This document shows, piece by piece, positions 59,401-64,000 of a DNA stretch of 64,000 bases; position 1 is the stretch's first letter, and each line of letters opens with the position of its first letter. The position numbers and the translations under genes are program-made. The DNA comes from Anaerolineales bacterium (GTDB lineage Bacteria; Chloroflexota; Anaerolineae; 4572-78; J111). The notes under the pieces are model-generated. The model was not told the origin of the DNA. It did not search any database and saw only the letters and a list, made by a program, of their open reading frames with translations. The stretch is taken from assembly GCA_015075405.1 (NCBI GenBank), contig JABTUK010000001.1:2088664-2152663 (forward strand), read 5' to 3'.

Positions 59401-60498
59401 GGCTGAAGTGAGCGCAGCAGCGGCCTCTCTTAAGGTTTCGGCTTCACGCCGGCGGCTCGCTTCGGCGGCAAAGAGGCGTGCGTTTTCCAGAGCCAACGCT
59501 GCCTGGCTGGCAAAAACAGCCATGTGTTTAGCATGCTTAGCCTGGTAAAAATTGGGTTCAGTTTTATCCAATGAGAAAAAGGCGATTACCTGGCCTTGAG
59601 CTACAATAGGTGTGCCGATCCATGAACGAACATGGGCCCACTCTGTCCCTTTTATCCAGGTAGGATCAGTTGAGGTATCGGAGATAACCAGCGGTTCTTT
59701 GCTTTCAGCCATACGCCGCATATTTGGGGTTGCGGCCAGTTCAAAAGAGAGAGATGCTGCTTTGGTCGCATCTGTACCGAATTTCTCATGGCCTCGCGTG
59801 CGAACCACATGGGCTACCCCCTGTTCGACCAAAAATACGTTGCCGGTATCGTAAGGCGCTATGTGGGCCACCTGGTCCAGGAGCCGGTCGAGAACGAGAT
59901 CAAAGTCGAGGGTGGCGCTCAAGGTTGCGCCTACTTCACGCAGAGCTTCAGCCAACTCGCGTTGTTCTCGCTCGGCTTCTAGCAGACGGGTGTTGCCTAT
60001 GGCAATGCCGGCCTGGTCAGCAAAAGCTTGCAAACGTTGCGCATCCACCTGGGCATAAAAGCCAAGTTGACTACTGGTTAAGTTAAGAAAGCCAACCACC
60101 TGGTTCCGCAGGCGAATGGGCGTGCCCACATAGGAGCGGATCCAACGAGTCGAAGGAATGTCAACCCAGTCAGGGTAGAGATGGGTATCGGAGATAATAA
60201 GAGGTTGGCCGGTTTGGGCTATTTTGTGGAGATTGGGTATCTCAGCCAGGGAGAAGCGCATGCCCAGTATTGAAGCCTGGTCGCGCTCCAGATAACCTCG
60301 GTTGCCGGCCACATAAATAGTATTATCCTCAAGGAGCATAATATCGGCAGTATCGTGTGGCACAACTCGTCCAACATTAGCCAGAATACATTCCAGAAGT
60401 TCATCCAGATTGAGGGCGCTATTGAGGGCAGCAGCAATATCACTTAAGGCTGCCACAAATTCACTGTCGGAAATAACTAAACTTTTTGTCTCTGTCAT
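56395..60498 (-). CDS. Multi-GAF hybrid histidine kinase with a C-terminal receiver
   Basis: 1367 residues. Five GAF-like domains lie in tandem, at about 20-175, 190-345, 360-510, 525-685 and 710-865. The first three share a motif such as IISDTHLYPDW or VISDTSTDPTW followed by RSYVGTPI or RSWIGTPI. A PAS-like region, HisKA with His in AAGIAHDFNNILTSMIG (about 994), ATPase (LAVNARDAMPMGG, GKGTGLGLAQVYG) and a receiver with Asp in LVLTDVTMPEMGG (about 1287) follow. No membrane helix. The ligands of the GAF domains are unknown. Likely co-transcribed with the hybrid kinase downstream. Confidence 0.93.
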   Translation of the reverse strand: MTETKSLVISDSEFVAALSDIAAALNSALNLDELLECILANVGRVVPHDTADIMLLEDNTIYVAGNRGYLERDQASILGMRFSLAEIPNLHKIAQTGQPLIISDTHLYPDWVDIPSTRWIRSYVGTPIRLRNQVVGFLNLTSSQLGFYAQVDAQRLQAFADQAGIAIGNTRLLEAEREQRELAEALREVGATLSATLDFDLVLDRLLDQVAHIAPYDTGNVFLVEQGVAHVVRTRGHEKFGTDATKAASLSFELAATPNMRRMAESKEPLVISDTSTDPTWIKGTEWAHVRSWIGTPIVAQGQVIAFFSLDKTEPNFYQAKHAKHMAVFASQAALALENARLFAAEASRRREAETLREAAAALTSALELEQVLDNILTQLEQVIPYHSACVFLLEGDHLRAVAGRRLPSPDLIHQNIPVATYDPFVEKLQRTQRPICLPDAQAEPHFKRWGNTDYVRGWMAIPLLVRGQFIGYVTLDSRQVGAYTEAQADLAQAFANQAAMAIENARLYTETRRRLEEQKALREAGAIISSTLELETVLKRIAEQMGQIVNATSVYICGLDPETMVSTLLAEYFGPAAQVQEAVSELGFTYDLPHEFPEMSAALQAGQSSLFHLNDPDLSEAMQSYMRQQGAQTILDIPLQIGGQTIAYAELWDSRQRDFTAEEIALCQDIAQRAAVAIQNVHLYEQAQRYAAELELRVAERTFELEVLYQLTQALGEATQLNDIIRLILIHLYQAIPHDVAASLLVNNSSGALVIQSQRPLSRSVEANIQEIMEIVLNRPLAHAVEVRRIQSRVEIPPHLPLQDLASIMQVPIVIDETPVGLLFVGAEQPNQFNLEQARLLRTIANQAAESIQRLQRLLAAEHQRLESLVAHLPDGIVLLDAERRIALINPAAQKFLAVLTPVSPGDQLIYLGDQAIEAMIAPPALGMPQQIETTGYPRRIFETVAMPVAAGPEAGGWTLVIRDVTTERAVQERTQQQDRLVAVGQLAAGIAHDFNNILTSMIGFVELARIHPELPPIIDEDLQRVIQQGQRAAALIRQILDFSRQSITEKRPLEFSSFLKETIKLLERTISEDIRIILEIEPASYEAYTLNADPTQIQQVLTNLAVNARDAMPMGGALYFRLSPIKVEADERPPYPEMSPGHWLALSISDTGTGISTEALPRIFEPFFTTKDVGKGTGLGLAQVYGIITQHEGYIDVQTELGQGTTFTLYLPVTLPSSQPLSPLTETDTSPGHGELILLVEDNLVVLEVTQAMLKHLGYQVITATNGRQALDLYDQCHEKIALVLTDVTMPEMGGIALAQNLRAKYPAVKVIALTGYPLETESKDLLDQGIVDWLQKPLNRRQLAQTISQSLKIESKGASRREDD

Positions 60499-60506
60499 TT
60501 CAGTCT

Positions 60507-60663
60507 TATGTCATTTCGAGGCCACAGGCCAAGAAATCCCCAAAGCTTAACCAGTAAAAGTGGTTTGACCGGACAAATTGATAAAAAAAACCACTGCTTG
60601 CCAGTTATGTCTTGGGTAAAAGTAAGCCCTGGGAAATTCTCCTTTTGGTCGAAATGACATACC
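60507..60663. repeat. ATGTCATTTCGA palindromic repeat, copy 7 (long form)
   Basis: TATGTCATTTCGAGG at one end and GGTCGAAATGACATA at the other; interior about 50 bp longer than in other copies. It covers the start region of the multi-GAF kinase gene on the minus strand and ends about 90 bp before the next gene's stop. Confidence 0.82.
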
Positions 60664-60754
60664 TGAAATCCCTGAGAGTAAAAATTCTTTATAAATGGGG
60701 CAGGATATTTTGCCTCATAGATATGCTTCATAGAGAAACAAAGGGGAGCAACTA

Positions 60755-62185
60755 CTAATCCGATAAACTCATTAACGTTTGAACAATCTTTTGGGTTTGT
60801 TCAAAGGTTTGGTTATAAGCCGTGGCGCCGGGTTGAAGGGCGGCCAGTCGGTTTAGCTCTTTAGCCAAGCTTGCGCTAAGGCTGTTAATCTGTTCCATTT
60901 TTTTGCTCAATTTCCGTTCAGCAGTGACAGCGCGAGCCATATCTTGGGCATAAACCAGCATTTGCTGGTGAATTACATCAAGGCGATTATCAATGGAGGT
61001 ACTAAAGGATTCGGTGAGGATAGGAAGCATTACCCGAAAGGTGCTGCCCCGGCCCAATTGGCTGGTAACCCAAAGTTGACCCCCATGCCGTTCCACCCCT
61101 CGTTGGGCAATATTTAAACCCAGACCTAACCCACCCACACCCCGAATCAAATGCTCTTCGACCTGATAAAATTTGTCGAAGATTTTATCAAGTTCAGTTT
61201 GGGGAATACCGATACCGGTATCTTCGATTTCAATAATGATCCCTTTTTTCTCGTGAGTTTCATGGGTTGAAGTGGCTGCAGACACACCCTGGACTCTTAC
61301 CAGGATTTTGCCCTGAGGTTTGTTAAATTTAACTGCATTTTCTAAAAGTTGGTAAATAACCTCAGTCAGAATACGTTGATCACCTTGAACAACTATCGCC
61401 TCATCAGGTAAATCAAATTGATAACTCAAGCCTTTTGTGGTGATTTGTGGCTGTAAAATGGTAATACATTTTTGCAACAGTCGGCCAAGATCAATATCAG
61501 TTACATGGAGGCTGTCTGTCGTTAGAGGTTGGGTCGCAGCAAAATCTACTAACTCATCAATGATACCTTTTAAGCGATCAGTTGATTGCAAAATCAAGTC
61601 CATAATTTCGGTGGCAATAGGATTGCCTGCGTCCTTTAAATCTTCTTTTAGAACGGAGACAAAGCCCATAACTCCAGCTAGAGGCGTCCGCAACTCGTGA
61701 GCGGCGATGTTGATAAATTCACTTTTTAAGCCTTCTAAACGCTGGCGCTCGGTTAAATCGTGAAAAACCAAGATCCAACCCTGTTTATTATCCAGAGGCG
61801 AAAAATTAATTAACAAGGTTCGGTTAACCGGCTTGGTTGTCTGAATCTCAACACTGTTTTGTTTGTCTAACCCTTTAGATAGCAAACTCATGCTTTTGAG
61901 CAGAGTTTCTGTGGGTAAAAGATTGGCTAACGACTGACCAACACAATCGGGCTTTTGCTCAAATAAAGCTAGAAAGCGAGGGTTTACCTCGGTGAGGATT
62001 AAATCATGGTCTACTACAGCCAACCCGGTCGGGACTGTATCGAAGATTGCCTGTAATTTTTGGGAAGTTACTTCTAATTTTTTGCGCCGCTCTTTTTCCA
62101 AAGCGTAAAGCCGGGCCAGGTCTCTACCATAAGCTTGAGCTTGGGCATAAGCTTGCTGAGCTTCAAGTTGTTTGTCATCCACCAT
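60755..62185 (-). CDS. PAS-domain histidine kinase with coiled-coil ends
   Basis: 476 residues. N-terminal coiled coil (about 1-45), PAS (about 45-150, KLQAIFDTVPTGLAVVDHDL), HisKA with His in IAAHELRTPLAGVMGF (about 162), ATPase domain (LLENAVKFNKPQG, EDTGIGIPQ, GGLGLGLNIAQRG) and a C-terminal helical tail (AVTAERKLSKKMEQINSLSA). No receiver and no membrane segment. Same direction as the hybrid kinases downstream; together they could form one phosphorelay with the single receiver at 52335. Confidence 0.93.
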   Translation of the reverse strand: MVDDKQLEAQQAYAQAQAYGRDLARLYALEKERRKKLEVTSQKLQAIFDTVPTGLAVVDHDLILTEVNPRFLALFEQKPDCVGQSLANLLPTETLLKSMSLLSKGLDKQNSVEIQTTKPVNRTLLINFSPLDNKQGWILVFHDLTERQRLEGLKSEFINIAAHELRTPLAGVMGFVSVLKEDLKDAGNPIATEIMDLILQSTDRLKGIIDELVDFAATQPLTTDSLHVTDIDLGRLLQKCITILQPQITTKGLSYQFDLPDEAIVVQGDQRILTEVIYQLLENAVKFNKPQGKILVRVQGVSAATSTHETHEKKGIIIEIEDTGIGIPQTELDKIFDKFYQVEEHLIRGVGGLGLGLNIAQRGVERHGGQLWVTSQLGRGSTFRVMLPILTESFSTSIDNRLDVIHQQMLVYAQDMARAVTAERKLSKKMEQINSLSASLAKELNRLAALQPGATAYNQTFEQTQKIVQTLMSLSD

Positions 62186-62233
62186 TTAATTGCTCCTTGT
62201 ACGTGAACCTGGCCTTCTAAATAACTGGTATCA

Positions 62234-62320
62234 GTGGATCCAAATTTCCCGTAGGGGGGCATCCCTATGCCGCCCGCTGACGCATAGGGATGCGCCAGCT
62301 ACGGTGAAAAATTGGATCTA
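62234..62320. repeat. Palindromic element upstream of the SorC promoter
   Basis: Outer arms TGGATCCAAATTTCCCGTAG and CTACGGTGAAAAATTGGATC (imperfect); inner GCATCCCTATG and CATAGGGATGC (perfect). A MITE-like hairpin in the divergent gap between kinase and SorC genes, unlike the ATGTCATTTCGA family in sequence. Confidence 0.6.
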
Positions 62321-62329
62321 CTGGGTCTA

Positions 62330-62356
62330 CTCACATTTGTTAACATATTCTCACAA
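62330..62356 (+). promoter_or_regulatory. Operator-like site 1 upstream of the SorC gene
   Basis: A 27-bp site beginning CTCACATTTG and ending TCTCACAA, matching site 2 at 20 of 27 positions. It ends 14 bp before the -35 box. Confidence 0.5.
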
Positions 62357-62369
62357 CGTTGAATTCAAT

Positions 62370-62398
62370 TTGACAAGATTCTAAAAGAGCTTTATAAT
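62370..62398 (+). promoter_or_regulatory. Sigma70 promoter of the sorC-gutM genes
   Basis: TTGACA at 62370-62375 and TATAAT at 62393-62398 with a 17-bp spacer, an exact consensus. Transcription would start about 40 bp before the ATG at 62448. Flanked by two operator-like repeats. Confidence 0.9.
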
Positions 62399-62401
62399 TT
62401 G

Positions 62402-62428
62402 CTCACATTTGCTAATAATAATTCACAA
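62402..62428 (+). promoter_or_regulatory. Operator-like site 2 overlapping the transcription start
   Basis: Begins CTCACATTTG and ends TTCACAA; centre 72 bp from site 1. A regulator bound here would block the start of transcription, and binding both sites would loop the promoter. The likely binder is the SorC protein itself. Confidence 0.5.
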
Positions 62429-62447
62429 TTTCTACTCAGGTCTTATC

Positions 62448-63401
62448 ATGGAAGATGACCGGTTGGAACTACTGGGGCAAGTAGCATCTTGGTATTATGA
62501 AGACAACCTGGACCAATCTGTTATTGCCGAACGGATTGGAAAATCTCGCTCCATGGTTTCCCGGATTCTCCAAGAGGCCCGTGAAGTGGGCCTGGTAGAA
62601 ATTAAAGTAACCTTTCCCCTCAAAAGAGATACCGAATTAGAATCCCTTCTCACTCAAACATTTAACCTCAGGCAAGCCTATGTTCTGGCTAATCCTCCTG
62701 ATAATCAAGACCTCCTCTGGCAGCGTTTAGGCAGTTTAGGAGCGCGCTGCCTGCAAAATCACCTTCACGACGGCATTAAAATTGGCCTGGGTTCAGGCAC
62801 AACCGTTCACCAGGTTGTCCGGGCCATGCCCAGGGTGGAATTGAAGGAAGCCAAAGTTGTGCAGATTTCGGGCGCTCTCGGCAGCGGTAATCCGGTATTC
62901 GATGGTTCCGAACTTGCGCGCTGGCTGTCAGAGAAGTTATCGGCCAGCTATCATGTGCTTTATGCCCCACTGGTGGTTAAAGATGAGGCCCTGGCCGAGT
63001 CTTTATTACAAGACCCGACCATTGCTAATACCTTAACTGAAGCCAGTCAAGTAGACCTGGCCTTGATTGGGATTGGTACGCTTGATCCCAAGCTATCCAG
63101 CTTACAGCGAGTGGGGTATCTTAATAAAACAGATTTGGCGGCTTTGCATGAAATTGGGGCTATTGGCGATATTTTGTCTCGCCATTTTAATGCGGAGGGA
63201 AATCCGGTTGACCTGCCGGCCAATCGCCGCGTGATTGGCCTGGATTTAGCCACCATTCACGCCATTCCTACGGTTATCGCTGTAGCCGGTAACGTCATCA
63301 AGGCGCCCGCCATTCTGGCAGCTTTGCGGGGCGGCTTTGTTACTGTATTAGTTACCGACTGTCTCACCGCTACAGAGGTTTTGGCCTTACACGGAGGATA
63401 A
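62448..63401 (+). CDS. SorC/DeoR-family sugar-binding transcriptional regulator
   Basis: 317 residues from ATG 62448; the frame is open to 62409 but that would start inside the operator. The helix-turn-helix is DQSVIAERIGKSRSMVSRIL near residues 18-38. The effector domain is typical: IKIGLGSGTTVHQVVRAM, VVQISGALGSG and VDLALIGIGTLDP, with a late AVAGNVIKAPAILAALRGG. Binds a phosphorylated sugar or polyol. Followed by gutM after 4 bp, so a sugar-alcohol operon probably continues past the window. Confidence 0.93.
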   Translation: MEDDRLELLGQVASWYYEDNLDQSVIAERIGKSRSMVSRILQEAREVGLVEIKVTFPLKRDTELESLLTQTFNLRQAYVLANPPDNQDLLWQRLGSLGARCLQNHLHDGIKIGLGSGTTVHQVVRAMPRVELKEAKVVQISGALGSGNPVFDGSELARWLSEKLSASYHVLYAPLVVKDEALAESLLQDPTIANTLTEASQVDLALIGIGTLDPKLSSLQRVGYLNKTDLAALHEIGAIGDILSRHFNAEGNPVDLPANRRVIGLDLATIHAIPTVIAVAGNVIKAPAILAALRGGFVTVLVTDCLTATEVLALHGG

Positions 63402-63405
63402 AATA

Positions 63406-63840
63406 ATGGAGCTGATTACCAACAATCCAGGTCTCACCTTCTTAGCTTTAGGCATATTGTGGCTCATGCAATTTGGGCTGGCTTATTGGCAAATGCGTCG
63501 TTTTTACCAGCGGATGATTATCCTGCGCCGCAGCGGCTTGACCGCTATTGGGCTAAGCGGGAATCGTTACAAGGGACGATCCTACGCGGTGCTCACCATT
63601 GGCGAAGATGGCCGGATTATCCATGCTGAACACTTTTCCGGTTGGACCGTATTTGCCCAGTTAAAGCCAATCCCGCAATTGGTTGGCATGTCGCTGCCAG
63701 AGCTTTTAACCCACGAGGAGACTCTCCCCGTCTCTAAAAAGCTGCGGCCTGCCATTGCTAATGCCGCCAGGGATTTGCAAGCAGCCCAAAATAAAGGAAA
63801 CGTCAGTACCTTTTCCCAAGTCAACTTAGGCATCAGCTAA
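63406..63840 (+). CDS. gutM: GutM-like glucitol operon activator protein
   Basis: 144 residues. An N-terminal membrane helix (LTFLALGILWLMQFGLAYW) is followed by QMRRFYQRMIILRRSG, GNRYKGRSYAVLTIGEDGRI and TVFAQLKPIPQLVGMSLPEL, matching GutM proteins that accompany sugar-alcohol operons. GutM is known as an activator of the glucitol operon in enteric bacteria. Here it follows a SorC regulator; the substrate genes are outside the window. Confidence 0.9.
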   Translation: MELITNNPGLTFLALGILWLMQFGLAYWQMRRFYQRMIILRRSGLTAIGLSGNRYKGRSYAVLTIGEDGRIIHAEHFSGWTVFAQLKPIPQLVGMSLPELLTHEETLPVSKKLRPAIANAARDLQAAQNKGNVSTFSQVNLGIS

Positions 63841-63851
63841 TGATTGGATAA

Positions 63852-63925
63852 GTTGTAACTTAACTTCAAATCCGAACTCATCGCTTGACTCCTCAAAATT
63901 TATAACCGCAGAAGTAAGTTACAAC
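63852..63925. repeat. Inverted repeat after gutM
   Basis: GTTGTAACTTAACTTC (63852) and GAAGTAAGTTACAAC (63911) pair apart from one base, around a 43-base interior. May be the end of the sorC-gutM transcript or a regulatory site for the next gene. Confidence 0.5.
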
Positions 63926-63987
63926 GATGTAATGGAACAGGAGGCGCCTATTAAGACAATACCACAGCCGAGAAGCAAGACCAAAAC

Positions 63988-64000
63988 GTTACTACTCAGG
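63988..64000. repeat. Possible start of another ATGTCATTTCGA palindrome
   Basis: The last bases, TTACTACTCAGG, match the outer end (TAACTACTCAG) of the palindromic family. The window stops before the diagnostic core. Confidence 0.35.

Overview
The window looks like a chromosomal segment of a Chloroflexota bacterium, probably of the Anaerolineae type. This is inferred from protein style: secreted proteins with TPTPT-type linkers plus FHA, bacterial SH3 and NBR1-like Ig modules, a subtilase ending in YLPII, a SorC-GutM pair, and a SUF system joined to rhodanese and CysO/MoeZ/CysM genes. No rRNA, tRNA or CRISPR array was found.

Region by region. 1-7.1 kb: end of an unknown gene, a large secreted subtilisin-like protease, murE, a 57-codon gene and an HNH nuclease pair, all on the minus strand after the first. 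7.9-11.7 kb: an OmpR-type two-component system and recF. 12.1-20 kb: a PfkB sugar kinase, two FHA membrane proteins, a secreted protein and two lipoproteins. 20.2-24.9 kb: an ECF sigma factor with a propeller-fused anti-sigma factor, a DinB-like protein, the Fe-S carrier ATPase Mrp and the SufR-like regulator.

25.1-39.5 kb is the metabolic core: sufC-sufB-sufD, a double-domain rhodanese, an IscU-like scaffold, sufS, a RelE-type toxin-antitoxin pair, sufU, a Uma2-like gene, a Rieske protein, a DUF59 protein, then a CysO-like sulfur carrier, its MoeZ-like activator and a CysM-like synthase, a CBS protein and a ferredoxin-NADP reductase. Together they would move sulfur from cysteine or thiosulfate into Fe-S clusters and, through a thiocarboxylate carrier, back into cysteine. 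Two short upstream ORFs carrying Cys codons lie in front of the rhodanese gene (CCC before the last codon) and in front of cysO. The cysO leader also has a promoter, a layered hairpin, a 9-bp antiterminator pairing and a T-tailed terminator ahead of the gene, so it looks like a cysteine-sensing attenuator.

41.7-48.5 kb is a decaying accessory island: an orphan RHS tip with a variable C-terminal domain and a candidate immunity protein, a broken tyrosine recombinase split around a HEPN/MNT module, a second RHS tip split by an IS3-family element, a C39-like peptidase with a nonsense codon, and fragments of an ISKra4-type transposase and an RHS-type protein. 48.8-62.2 kb holds an FmdB-like zinc ribbon, a PEP/pyruvate-binding protein and a signalling cluster (separate DNA-binding and receiver proteins, three large histidine kinases). 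The window ends with a SorC regulator and GutM behind a clear sigma70 promoter with repeated operator-like sites.

Two repeat classes overlay this. One is a family of about 110-160 bp palindromes with ATGTCATTTCGA termini (seven copies and a partial one). The other is a set of foldbacks whose arms are built from 7-8 bp tandem units. The unit differs at every site but the architecture is the same; they lie between genes, across stop codons and, twice, in frame inside genes (the subtilase and murE).
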